Positions 8,213 through 16,628 of a stretch of 64,000 nt of DNA are shown here, in pieces. This stretch comes from Streptomyces endocoffeicus. GTDB taxonomy: Bacteria > Actinomycetota > Actinomycetes > Streptomycetales > Streptomycetaceae. The DNA is taken from positions 124,001-188,000 of the forward strand of contig NZ_JAERRG010000016.1 in the NCBI RefSeq assembly GCF_016741935.1. The letters run 5' to 3'. The stretch's first letter is position 1, and every line of letters starts with the position of its first letter. The position numbers were made by a program, and so were the translations under genes. The notes under the pieces are model-generated. The model was not told where the DNA came from and ran no database searches. It saw only the letters and a list, made by a program, of their open reading frames with translations.

Positions 8213-8358
8213 CAAATCCGGTGGGCGCTGCGGTAGTCCGGGCCTGAACCACCTGGTGGGGAGCGAGGGGCCCCGGGGGCGGGTGGCCGCCCGGTTCGGC
8301 CGGTTGCGTCACCGCATAGGCTGTGCCCAGTAGCCAGCATCAGCAGGGGGCAACCGCC

Positions 8359-9336
8359 ATGACGACAGGTCGGCTCGGTCAGCATGCCGCGCCACCGAAC
8401 ACGGCCTACGCCGGGCAGGTCGTGCACTTCCCGGATCCGGTCCGGGCCGCTCGCCACCCCAAGGGTGTCCGCGTGGACGAAAGCGGCTTTCCGGACTTCT
8501 CGCCGTATGCGCGCGCGGCCGCCGAAATCGCCGAGCCCCCGGAGGGGTTCGGCGTCGACGAGCTCCGGCTGACGGACTACGTCTCGGCGAACGCGGCGCT
8601 GCACGCCGCCGGCCACGAGCTGTGGAACGAGGCGTCGGCGGTGGCCACCCCGCACGGCTGGACCTGGCACCACGTCGTCGGCACCCGGCGCATGGAGCTG
8701 ATCCCGGTCGAGGTCAAGGCGCTGCTGCGGCACCACGGAGGGCTCGCCACGGCGCAGGTCGACCAGGAGAAGCGGGGCACCCGCCCGCTGCAGGAGACCC
8801 GGCCGATGCATGTGGGCCTGCCGCTGCGGGGCATCTCCGTCACCGAGGAGCAGGTGCTCGGCGTCGAGGAGGACCTCGGCTACCGGCTGCCCGACGCCTA
8901 CCGCGCCTTCCTCAAGGCGGCGGGCGGCTGCGCGCCGGTCGGCACGGCGCTCGACCCGGAGCTGGGGCTGCTGATCGACCAGCCCTTCTTCACGGTGCGC
9001 GACGAGGCGGCGGTCAATGACCTCGTCTATATCAACAAGTGTCTGCGGGACCACTTCACCAAGGACTATCTGGGCGTCGGCTTCGTCCAGGGCGGGGTGA
9101 TCGCGGTCAAGGTGAAGGGTGACGCGATCGGCTCGGTGTGGTTCTGTGCGTATGACGACGCGCGGGACCGTGACGGCTGGACGGTCCAGGAGCGGGTGGA
9201 GCGGCTGTTGCTGCCGTGCGGCGACGACTTCGACGCCTTCCTGCTCCGGCTGGCGGGCAATCCGCCGGAGCTGGAGACCGTGGCGAACCTGATGGTGGAC
9301 GGTGGATTCGCGTACGCCGTCCCGGTGGAGGGGTGA
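8359..9336 (+). CDS. WHH-type HNH nuclease domain fused to an SMI1/KNR4 (SUKH-1) immunity domain
   Basis: The 325-residue protein joins two domains normally found in separate toxin and immunity proteins. Residues 1-140 resemble WHH nucleases of the HNH/ENDO VII superfamily: a FPDFSPYA segment, a DYVSANAAL helix, GWTWHH with the signature W103-H104-H105, MELIP, and a final RHHGG. A His usually found between MELIP and HHGG reads as Lys, so activity is uncertain. Residues about 157-310 are SMI1/KNR4-like (VEEDLGYRLPDAYRAFLKAAGG, then FCAYDD). The ATG at 8359 follows AGGGGGCAACCGCC. There is no secretion signal. It ends 5 nt before the next gene, so the two form an operon. Confidence 0.72.
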   Translation: MTTGRLGQHAAPPNTAYAGQVVHFPDPVRAARHPKGVRVDESGFPDFSPYARAAAEIAEPPEGFGVDELRLTDYVSANAALHAAGHELWNEASAVATPHGWTWHHVVGTRRMELIPVEVKALLRHHGGLATAQVDQEKRGTRPLQETRPMHVGLPLRGISVTEEQVLGVEEDLGYRLPDAYRAFLKAAGGCAPVGTALDPELGLLIDQPFFTVRDEAAVNDLVYINKCLRDHFTKDYLGVGFVQGGVIAVKVKGDAIGSVWFCAYDDARDRDGWTVQERVERLLLPCGDDFDAFLLRLAGNPPELETVANLMVDGGFAYAVPVEG

Positions 9337-9341
9337 GCGCG

Positions 9342-12300
9342 ATGGTGACCTTCGCACAGGCGCAGGAACGCGCGGAACTCTGGATCAACGGCGATGTGCC
9401 GGCCTATCAGCAGCGCGAGGCGCGGGTCCGGGAGTTCGACCTGGGCTTCGTGGTCTGGGCCGAGGACCGTCCGGACGGACCGGTCTCGGGCCACGGGGCC
9501 GAGGGCACGCGGATGGTGATCGCCCGCGACAGCGGCGAGACCACGCTGTGGCCGGGGCTGCCGGTGGGCGAGGTGATCCGCCGTTACGAGGAGCGGTACG
9601 GCACGACCGACGGCTCCCGCGACGAGTCCACCACCGGACGACAGCAGCGCATCGACCTGAACGCGACGTCCTTCCTGCTCACTCCGCCGGAGTGGCTGCA
9701 GGAGGCGGCGGACGCGATGAGCAGCCGGTCCGAGGGGCGGCTGGACCTTCCCGGGCAGCGGTCGGGGGCGGAGTCGGGCGGGGGCGCGCCGGATGCCGCC
9801 GCCGCGTCCGCTGGTTCCGCTTCTGGTTCCGGTTCTGGTTCCGCTTCGGTTTCGGGTCCTTCCGGGCCTCCTGCTCCGCCTGCTTCTTCGGCCGCTGGTG
9901 CCGCTTCACCTCCTTTGCCGCCGGAGGACAACTGGCCGCCGGCCGGTGGGCCGGTGCCCGGGTCGCCGGGACACCGGGCCCCGGGCAGGGACGACTGGCC
10001 GTCGGACGGCGGGGCGCGGAGCGCCGGGCCGGACGCGCCGCACAGCGCGCCGGGCGCGCCGCCCGTTCCGCCCGTGCCCGTTCCGGGTGCGCCTGCTCAT
10101 GGTGGGCCTGTTCCGGGTGCGCCCCGGGACCGGGGAGGGGCCGCGGACGACTGGCCGTCCGACGGTGTCGCGCGGCCGCTCGCGGGCGACCGGCCGCAGG
10201 ACGGCCCGCCCGCGCCGGGTGCCCCTGCCGCGCCCGGTGCCCCGTCCGGCGGTGAGGGCTGGCGGAACGCGCCGCAGCCGCCCCCGCCCGGTGGGGCCGG
10301 TCCGTGGGCCCCGCCCACGCCGGGCGCCGGTACGCCCTCCTCCGGGGGCCAGGCCGACAACGCGGCCGCGTCCGGCGCTACGCCGTGGGCCGGTACGGAC
10401 ATCAAGGGCGACGATGACGACGACCGCTCGGTCGCCCCGCCCGCCACGGTCTTCGCCCCGCCGCTCGCGGGCTCCGACGACGAGGACACCCCGCCGCCGG
10501 GCATACGGCCGGACGCCAAGACCGAGTTGATGTCCGGCGGCAGCGCGCTGCCGTCAACGGCCATCGCCCCGTCCCTCGACTTCCCGGGGCAGCAGGGCGG
10601 CCCCGGCGCCGGTCCGGGTGCCAATCCCAACGCGAGTGACATCGCGGACGCCGCCACCCGTAAGGCGGGCGGCGGTCCCACGCCTCCGCCGCCCGGTGCT
10701 CCGGGGACGCCGGGTGCGCCTGGTGCGCCTGGCGCCCGGCCGGGGGCGGACTCCACGCCTCCGCCGCCCGCGCCGTCCGGGCCCGGTGCCCCCGGCGCTC
10801 CGGCCGGGGGGTACGTACCGACGCAGCTGGTCTCGCAGCTCGGCTCCGACAGCCTCGGCGGCGCCCCGCAGCCTCCCGGCGCGCCGGGTGCGCCGAGTGC
10901 TCCTGGTGCTCCTGGTGCTCCTGGTGGGCAGGGTGGTGGGCCGACGCCGCCTCCGCCTGGTGCTCCGGGTACGCCCGGTGGCGGGGTGCACGCCGCCGCG
11001 ACGATGCTCGCCGGTCAGACCCCGCCCCCGGGCACCCCGCGGCCGCCCGGCCCGCCCGGTCCCCCCGGACCTCCTGGGCCGCCCGGTCCTCCCGGCGCGC
11101 CTGGCGCCCATGGCGCCCCCGGTGCTCCTGGTGGGCAGGGTGGTGGGCCGACGCCGCCTCCGCCTGGTGCTCCGGGTACGCCCGGTGGCGGGGTGCACGC
11201 CGCCGCGACGATGCTCGCCGGTCAGACCCCGCCCCCCGGCACCCCGCATCCGCCCGGTGCTCCCGGTGCTCCGGGTGCTCCGGGCCAGGGTGCCCCGTCC
11301 GGCCCGCGGCCGCCCGGCCCACCCGGTGTCCCCGGTGCGGGTGGTCCGCACACGCCGCCGCCCCCGCCGGGCGCGGCCGGGCCGCCGTACCCGGGCGGAC
11401 CCGGTGCCCCTGGCGCGCCGGGTGCCCCCGGTATGCCTCCGCCCGCCGGTGCTCCCGCTCAGGGGATGGCGCCGCCTCCGGGCACGCCCGCGCCGGGGAT
11501 GGCGCCGCAGCCCGGCTATGCGTATCCGCCGCCGCCCCCCGGTCAGCCGACCGTGGGCCCGGGCTATATGGCGGTGCTGCGCTACCGCGCCCAGGACGGC
11601 TCGGAGCAGCAGCTGATCCGCCGTTCGGCGCCCGGGACCCCGCATCCGGAGTGGCAGATCCTGCATGAGCTGCGGGCGATGAACGTCCCGCCGCAGCAGG
11701 TGCTGGAGCTCCACACCGAGCTGGAGTCCTGCGATCTGCCCGGCGGCTACTGCGCCCGGATGATCCGGGAGAGCTGGCCGCAGGTGCGGATCAGCCACAC
11801 CGCTCCGTACGGACGCGATCACGCCACCCGGCAGCAGGGCGTACGTCATCTGCTGGAGCACCAGGGCGAGCTGCACCAGGTGGCGGACGGACCGGCCCGT
11901 CCGGCGCCGAACCGGGTGCCGCTGCCGCACCCCAGCCAGGTGCAGCCAATCCCGCCGGTGCCGCCGGAGGGGCTGGCGCATGAGCTGGGCCAGGCGTTCG
12001 GGCCGCAGGGCATCGTCCGCTTCGACCAGCGCGCGGTGTCGCGGATGGGCGTTCCGGAGGTGGTGGCGCAGACGCTGGTGTGGGCGGGGCTGCCGCTGGA
12101 CTTCGGTCCGTTCTTCTGGGCGCAGGCCCAGGCGGGCCGCCCGGTGCCGACGCTGGCGGAGCTGGCGGCGGAGCGCGGGGTGCAGTCCGCGCCGGACGCG
12201 GGTTCGTACCTGGTCATGGGCAATGACTTCGGCCGTCAGCTGTGCGTGCAGTACGGCACGGCGAACATCGTGGCGGTGCCGCTGGAGGCGACGCCCCAGC

Positions 12301-12524
12301 CGACCCCGCCGCAGTTCGTGAACACCGGGCTGCCGGAGTTCGTGCGGTGCATGGCGCTGCTGGGCCGGATGTGGCGGCTGCGGTACGGGCTGACGCCGGA
12401 CCAGGCGGGCCGTTGGACCGTGGACTTCCAGGCGCAGCTCGCGGGTCTGGACCCGGCGGCGCTGTCCGCGCCGGACAACTGGTGGGCGGTGCTGCTGGAG
12501 CAGATGTGGGACGGCCTGCTGTAA
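9342..12524 (+). CDS. large protein with internal nucleotide-deaminase-like domain and SUKH-4-like C-terminus
   Basis: The 1060-residue protein has four parts. Residues 1-100 are compact and resemble Imm35/YrhB-type immunity domains (weak). A Pro/Gly/Ala-rich, collagen-like linker of roughly 600 residues follows. Residues about 735-830 carry a deaminase-like zinc site: H768-P-E770 and C797-x6-C804 within CDLPGGYC. This pattern is seen in XOO_2897-type deaminases of toxin systems. Residues about 880-1055 resemble SUKH-4 immunity proteins, ending in NWWAVLLEQMWDG. No signal peptide or membrane segment is visible. I prefer the ATG at 9342, 8 nt after GGAGGGG, over the GTG at 9333 that overlaps the previous stop. 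Confidence 0.7.
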   Translation: MVTFAQAQERAELWINGDVPAYQQREARVREFDLGFVVWAEDRPDGPVSGHGAEGTRMVIARDSGETTLWPGLPVGEVIRRYEERYGTTDGSRDESTTGRQQRIDLNATSFLLTPPEWLQEAADAMSSRSEGRLDLPGQRSGAESGGGAPDAAAASAGSASGSGSGSASVSGPSGPPAPPASSAAGAASPPLPPEDNWPPAGGPVPGSPGHRAPGRDDWPSDGGARSAGPDAPHSAPGAPPVPPVPVPGAPAHGGPVPGAPRDRGGAADDWPSDGVARPLAGDRPQDGPPAPGAPAAPGAPSGGEGWRNAPQPPPPGGAGPWAPPTPGAGTPSSGGQADNAAASGATPWAGTDIKGDDDDDRSVAPPATVFAPPLAGSDDEDTPPPGIRPDAKTELMSGGSALPSTAIAPSLDFPGQQGGPGAGPGANPNASDIADAATRKAGGGPTPPPPGAPGTPGAPGAPGARPGADSTPPPPAPSGPGAPGAPAGGYVPTQLVSQLGSDSLGGAPQPPGAPGAPSAPGAPGAPGGQGGGPTPPPPGAPGTPGGGVHAAATMLAGQTPPPGTPRPPGPPGPPGPPGPPGPPGAPGAHGAPGAPGGQGGGPTPPPPGAPGTPGGGVHAAATMLAGQTPPPGTPHPPGAPGAPGAPGQGAPSGPRPPGPPGVPGAGGPHTPPPPPGAAGPPYPGGPGAPGAPGAPGMPPPAGAPAQGMAPPPGTPAPGMAPQPGYAYPPPPPGQPTVGPGYMAVLRYRAQDGSEQQLIRRSAPGTPHPEWQILHELRAMNVPPQQVLELHTELESCDLPGGYCARMIRESWPQVRISHTAPYGRDHATRQQGVRHLLEHQGELHQVADGPARPAPNRVPLPHPSQVQPIPPVPPEGLAHELGQAFGPQGIVRFDQRAVSRMGVPEVVAQTLVWAGLPLDFGPFFWAQAQAGRPVPTLAELAAERGVQSAPDAGSYLVMGNDFGRQLCVQYGTANIVAVPLEATPQPTPPQFVNTGLPEFVRCMALLGRMWRLRYGLTPDQAGRWTVDFQAQLAGLDPAALSAPDNWWAVLLEQMWDGLL
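10914..11247. repeat. two 127-bp direct repeats in the proline-rich linker
   Basis: Bases 10914-11040 and 11121-11247 are identical over 127 bp except for one visible G/C difference near the end. They lie in frame, so each encodes the same Gly/Pro-rich block with the motif GGGVHAAATMLAGQTPPPGT. The near identity implies a recent duplication or ongoing gene conversion. Confidence 0.85.
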
Positions 12525-12528
12525 GCCC

Positions 12529-12574
12529 GTTGTGAGCCCGCCCGCGCGGCCGTTGTGAGCCCGCCCGCGCGGCC
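12529..12574. repeat. exact 2 x 23-bp tandem repeat after the stop codon
   Basis: Two identical 23-bp units beginning GTTGTGAGCCCGCCC follow one another immediately after the large gene's stop. Confidence 0.85.
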
Positions 12575-12624
12575 CTGACCGCGCGCCGCCGGACGAACCG
12601 CGCGACCGAAGAACGAATGGCGAT

Positions 12625-12662
12625 CGAGGCGCCCGACCCCCGTGACGGGGGCGGGCGCCTCG
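12625..12662 (+). terminator. strong hairpin terminator
   Basis: CGAGGCGCCCG and CGGGCGCCTCG form an 11-bp stem with further pairing of CCCCCGT and ACGGGGG inside, followed by TCGTTGTTGT. It closes the nuclease/deaminase operon and separates it from the coiled-coil gene. Confidence 0.75.
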
Positions 12663-12789
12663 TCGTTGTTGTCACCGGCGGCGCTCCGGGCCGCGGATAT
12701 GGGCGGAGTGTCGCGTTATGGGGATGAGAGGCCATCTATAAAGATGTGCGCCGAAGCGCGTTGCATACCGGACAAAAGGGGTTCCAAGG

Positions 12790-13710
12790 ATGGGCGCATC
12801 GGTGTCACGTCATGGCTTCACCATCGTCGGCGGACGGGGCCGTGGCTACCGTCCCGCGCAGGTCGACCACTATGTGGCCGGCCTGTCCGAAGCGCGGGAC
12901 GCGGCGTGGGAGCGCGCCGCGCGCCTCACCGTGCTGGCCAATGAGCTGACCGCCGAGGCGGAGCGGCTGCGCGAGGTGATCTCCCAACTGGCCCCCCAGA
13001 CCTATGAGTCCCTCGGCGACCGGGCCCAGCTGATCCTGATGGCGGCCGAGGAGGAGGTCGACTGTCTGCGGGCGGCGGCCGAGGCGACGGCGCAGGAGGA
13101 GTGGGAGGCCGCGCAGGCCGTGGCCCGTACGGTGCGGGACGCCGCCCGCGACGAGGCCGAGCTGGTCCGCGAGGCCGCCGAGGCGGCGGCGCGTGCCACC
13201 TTGGAGTCGGCCCAGGTGGATGTGGACGAGCTGCGGGCCGTCTCGCGCCAGGACGCCAAGGAGTGGCGGGCCCAGGCGCTGGCGGAGCTGAAGGAGATGC
13301 GGCAGCGCACCGCCGGGATCCTGGCCGAGCAGGAGCGGGAGCACGCCGAGCGGTGGGACGCGGCGGGCCGCGAACTGGCCGAGCGGGACAACGCGATGAC
13401 GGCCCGGCTGGCCCAGCTGGAGGAGTACGCCCAGGCGGGGCTCGCCGACGCCAAGCGGGAGTACGGGATGGCCGAGCAGGCCGCGCGGCTGCGGCAGGAG
13501 GACGCGCAGGCGCAGGCGGCGGAGATCATCGCCCAGGCGCGGGCCCGGGAGGAGCGGCTGGCGCGGGAGACGGAGCGGACGCTGCGCGAGCATGTGGAGC
13601 GGCGCGAGGAGCTCAAGGCGCATCTGGAGCATGTGCGCGGCAGCCTGGCGGCGCTGACCGGCAAGTCGGTGGCGGAGGACGCGGCGGCGGCCCCGCACCA
13701 CGAGTCCTGA
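12790..13710 (+). CDS. DivIVA-like coiled-coil protein
   Basis: The 306-residue protein opens with a short conserved head (FTIVGGRGRGYRPAQVDHYVAGL) resembling the DivIVA/Wag31 N-terminal region. An almost continuous Ala/Glu/Arg-rich heptad-type coiled coil runs to about residue 290. Streptomyces has several such proteins, often labelled cellulose-binding protein, and relatives such as DivIVA and Scy organise the hyphal tip. A polar-scaffold role is an inference from that family. The ATG at 12790 follows CAAGG. It stands alone between a terminator and a convergent exporter gene. Confidence 0.75.
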   Translation: MGASVSRHGFTIVGGRGRGYRPAQVDHYVAGLSEARDAAWERAARLTVLANELTAEAERLREVISQLAPQTYESLGDRAQLILMAAEEEVDCLRAAAEATAQEEWEAAQAVARTVRDAARDEAELVREAAEAAARATLESAQVDVDELRAVSRQDAKEWRAQALAELKEMRQRTAGILAEQEREHAERWDAAGRELAERDNAMTARLAQLEEYAQAGLADAKREYGMAEQAARLRQEDAQAQAAEIIAQARAREERLARETERTLREHVERREELKAHLEHVRGSLAALTGKSVAEDAAAAPHHES

Positions 13711-13800
13711 CCCCACCGGCGGGCACCGAGAAGCCGGCCGTCAACTGGCTGGCACCGATGGCCCATGTACCCGCGGGCCGCGGCCGCATCCGCCCGCCGT

Positions 13801-15393
13801 TCAGGCTTCCGCGTCCGCCTCAGCCTCCGCCTCCGTACGGACCGGAAAGCGGCGCGGGGCGAGGAACACCAGGGCCAGCAGCGCCAGCAGCGCCGCCGTG
13901 GCCGAGCCCAGGTAGACGTGGTCGACGGCCGTGTCCACGGCCCGTCGCAGATAGTCGGCCGCCTGGTCGGTGAGGGTGCCGGGGTGCTCCAGGGCGCGTG
14001 AGACCGAGTCCAGGTCGTCGGGCAGCCCCGGCCGGATGGCGTCGGGCGCCTCGGTGAGCCGGGAGGCCAGCGTCGCGTTGGCCACGGCGCCGAAGAGGGC
14101 CGCCCCGACGCTCTGGCCGACCTGGCGGCAGAAGAGGATCGAGGCGGTGGCGGTGCCGCGCTCGGCCCATCCGACGGACGACTGCACCCCGATGATCAGC
14201 GGCAGCTGGAAGAGTCCGAGCGCGCCCCCGAGCAGCAGCATGATCAGCGCGGGCTGCCAGGCGGCGCCCGGGTAGGGGAGGAGCGGGAAGGCGGCCAGGA
14301 CCAGCGTGGCGGCCGTCATCCCGGTGATGGCGCAGCGCCGGAAGCCGACGCGGTTGTAGACGCGGCTGCTGAGCGCGGCCGCGATCGGCCAGCTCAGCGT
14401 CATCGTGGACAGCACGAACCCGGCCGGTATCGGTCCGAGCCCCAGCACCGACTGGGCGTAAGTGGGCAGGAAGACGGTCGGGGCGATCATCAGCAGACCG
14501 AGCGCGGCGAAGGCGATGTTGACCGCCGAGATGGTGCGGCGGTGCCAGACCCAGCCGGGGATGATCGGTTCGGCGGCGTGCCGTTCGATCCATACCGTGG
14601 CCGCGACGCACACCGCGGCGCCGCCGAGCATGGTGAGCGAGGGCGCGGACAGCCAGCCCCAGGCCACTCCGCCCTGGACGAGGGCGGTCAGCAGCAGCCC
14701 GCCGCTGAGGAACACGCCGAGCGCCCCGGCCCAGTCGACCCGGGGGCGGCTCGCCCGGTGCCGCCGCGGTTCGGTCAGATGGCGGGCGATCAGGATGAAC
14801 GCCAGGGCGCCGACCGGCAGATTGATCAGGAAGATCCACCGCCAGTCGGCGTATCCGGCGAGCATTCCGCCGAGCGCGGGACCCGCCACGGAGGAGAGCG
14901 CCCACACCGAGGAGAGCCTGGCCTGGATCTTCGGGCGCTCCTTGAGCGGGTAGAGGTCGGCGGCGACGACCTGGATGGTGCCCTGGAGCGCCCCGCCGCC
15001 CAGCCCCTGGACGACCCGGAAGGCGATGAGGGAGGCCATGTTCCAGGCCCCGGCGCACAGCAGCGAGCCGATGACGAAGAGCACGACGCCCGCGAGCAGG
15101 ACGGGCTTGCGGCCGAAGGTGTCGGAGAGCTTTCCGTACAGCGGCAGGGAGACGGTGACGGCGAGCAGATAGCCGGAGAAGAGCCAGGAGAAGACGGAGA
15201 AGCCGCCGAGGTCGCCGACGATCTGCGGGACGGCGGTGGAGATGATGGTCGAGTCCAGCGCGGCCAGCGACATGCCGAGCATCAGGGCGGCGACGACGGG
15301 GCGGCGGTGGCTGGGGGTGGGGGTCTCGGAGTGGAGCTGGGATGCGGGGGGCCTGGGGTCCGCGTCCATCGGCCGTCGTGCGGTGCCGCCCAC
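13801..15393 (-). CDS. DHA2-family MFS drug exporter (EmrB/QacA type)
   Basis: The 530-residue protein has 14 predicted membrane helices. The motif-C-like start LDSTIISTAVPQIV is in helix 1, the motif-A GKLSDTFGRKPVLL in the loop between helices 2 and 3, and the WRWIFLINLPVG motif follows. All mark DHA2 proton-coupled multidrug exporters. I prefer the GTG at 15393 because GGAGGGAG lies 9 nt upstream; the ATG at 15369 lacks a ribosome binding site. It is divergent from the MacB-like ABC exporter. No dedicated regulator gene is adjacent, and the substrate cannot be read from sequence. Confidence 0.9.
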   Translation of the reverse strand: MGGTARRPMDADPRPPASQLHSETPTPSHRRPVVAALMLGMSLAALDSTIISTAVPQIVGDLGGFSVFSWLFSGYLLAVTVSLPLYGKLSDTFGRKPVLLAGVVLFVIGSLLCAGAWNMASLIAFRVVQGLGGGALQGTIQVVAADLYPLKERPKIQARLSSVWALSSVAGPALGGMLAGYADWRWIFLINLPVGALAFILIARHLTEPRRHRASRPRVDWAGALGVFLSGGLLLTALVQGGVAWGWLSAPSLTMLGGAAVCVAATVWIERHAAEPIIPGWVWHRRTISAVNIAFAALGLLMIAPTVFLPTYAQSVLGLGPIPAGFVLSTMTLSWPIAAALSSRVYNRVGFRRCAITGMTAATLVLAAFPLLPYPGAAWQPALIMLLLGGALGLFQLPLIIGVQSSVGWAERGTATASILFCRQVGQSVGAALFGAVANATLASRLTEAPDAIRPGLPDDLDSVSRALEHPGTLTDQAADYLRRAVDTAVDHVYLGSATAALLALLALVFLAPRRFPVRTEAEAEADAEA

Positions 15394-15839
15394 GGTGGCG
15401 AGCTCCCTCCGCCGGTACGCGCCGGCACGTATCCCTGATGTTCGTACGACGGACTCGCGTGCGCACGATTCTTGTACGACCCACGATTCCATGCCGGAGC
15501 AGGCTCGCGGAAGAACGCATCCGGGCTGTCCAGACGGCCCGGGTTGAGCCTGACGTGGCGGGAGGGTGCAGCATCGACCCCGAGTCCGGGGTCAGACCCA
15601 GGACTCACTCCCCTAGGGGATGCCCACCCTGTACTCCTACTCCCGGTTCGTCCGGGCGGATGAGGAGCCTGTCGTCCCCACTTCATAAGGTTGCTACGGG
15701 CTGCGCGACCGAGGGGGTGGGGCTAGCCCTACCGCTAAGAGGGAGTCATTCCCCATCGCGGAGGTTCCCGGATCGCGGCAGTCTTATTGCGGCGATCGGG
15801 GAACAGAGATCGCCGATCGGACATCGAAGGAGAAAGACC
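15394..15839. promoter_or_regulatory. 446-nt divergent promoter region with palindromes
   Basis: No gene is visible. Near the exporter side, CACGATTC occurs twice (15464 and 15482) and GTACGAC twice (15444-15450 and 15474-15480). Near the ABC side there are a perfect 12-bp palindrome, TCCCCTAGGGGA (15609-15620), and a perfect 10-bp palindrome, GGGCTAGCCC (15720-15729). These are candidate regulator sites; no boxes can be fixed with confidence. Confidence 0.4.
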
Positions 15840-16628
15840 GTGACAACGGCTGTATCGATTCCCAGGACCGGGGGCAGCGGAGGACATACGGCCGTCGCCG
15901 CCCGAGCACGTCAGGTCGTCAAGGCGTACGGCTCCGGGGAGACCCGGGTGGTCGCGCTGGACCATGTGGACGTGGACATCGCGCGGGGGCAGTACACCGC
16001 GATCATGGGCCCGTCCGGCTCCGGCAAGTCGACCCTGATGCACTGCCTGGCCGGTCTGGACACCGTCAGCTCCGGGCAGATCTTCATCGACGAGACCGAG
16101 ATCACCAAGCTGAAGGACAAGAAGCTCACCAAGCTGCGCCGGGACCGGATCGGCTTCATCTTCCAGGCGTTCAACCTGCTGCCCACGCTCAGCGCGATCG
16201 AGAACATCACGCTGCCGATGGACATCGCGGGCCGCAAGCCCGACCGGGCCTGGATGGACCGGGTGGTGGAGACCGTGGGTCTGTCCGGCCGGCTCAAGCA
16301 CCGTCCGAACCAGCTCTCCGGCGGTCAGCAGCAGCGCGTCGCCGTGGCCCGCGCCCTCGCCGCCCGCCCCGAGATCATCTTCGGTGACGAGCCGACCGGA
16401 AACCTGGACTCGCGGGCCGGTGCCGAGGTGCTGGGCTTCCTCAAGCGGTCGGTGGACGAGTTGGGCCAGACCATCGTGATGGTCACCCATGACCCGGTCG
16501 CCGCCTCCTACGCCAACCGGGTGCTGTACCTGGCCGACGGCCGGATCGTCGACGAGATGTACAACCCGACGGCCGATCTGGTCCTGGAGCGCATGAAGCA
16601 CTTCGACGCGCGAGGACGGGTGTCATGA
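15840..16628 (+). CDS. ABC transporter ATP-binding protein, MacB/LolD type
   Basis: The 262-residue ATPase has a Walker A motif GPSGSGKST (about residues 56-64), Q loop FIFQAFNLLPTLSAIENI, signature LSGGQQQR, Walker B IIFGDEPTGNLDS and an H-loop VTHDP. The NLLPTLSAIENI and GNLDS wording is typical of MacB/LolD-class ATPases that energise FtsX-type permeases. The GTG at 15840 is preceded by AAGGAGAAAGACC. It overlaps the permease gene by 4 nt (ATGA), so the two form one transporter. The role is probably export or membrane-stress defence; the substrate is unknown. Confidence 0.93.
   Translation: MTTAVSIPRTGGSGGHTAVAARARQVVKAYGSGETRVVALDHVDVDIARGQYTAIMGPSGSGKSTLMHCLAGLDTVSSGQIFIDETEITKLKDKKLTKLRRDRIGFIFQAFNLLPTLSAIENITLPMDIAGRKPDRAWMDRVVETVGLSGRLKHRPNQLSGGQQQRVAVARALAARPEIIFGDEPTGNLDSRAGAEVLGFLKRSVDELGQTIVMVTHDPVAASYANRVLYLADGRIVDEMYNPTADLVLERMKHFDARGRVS

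Noticed and set aside
12790..13710. Coiled-coil protein as a member of the effector/immunity cluster
   Set aside because: A strong terminator and a 265-nt gap separate it from the deaminase-SUKH gene, and its head resembles DivIVA-type scaffolds found singly in Streptomyces.
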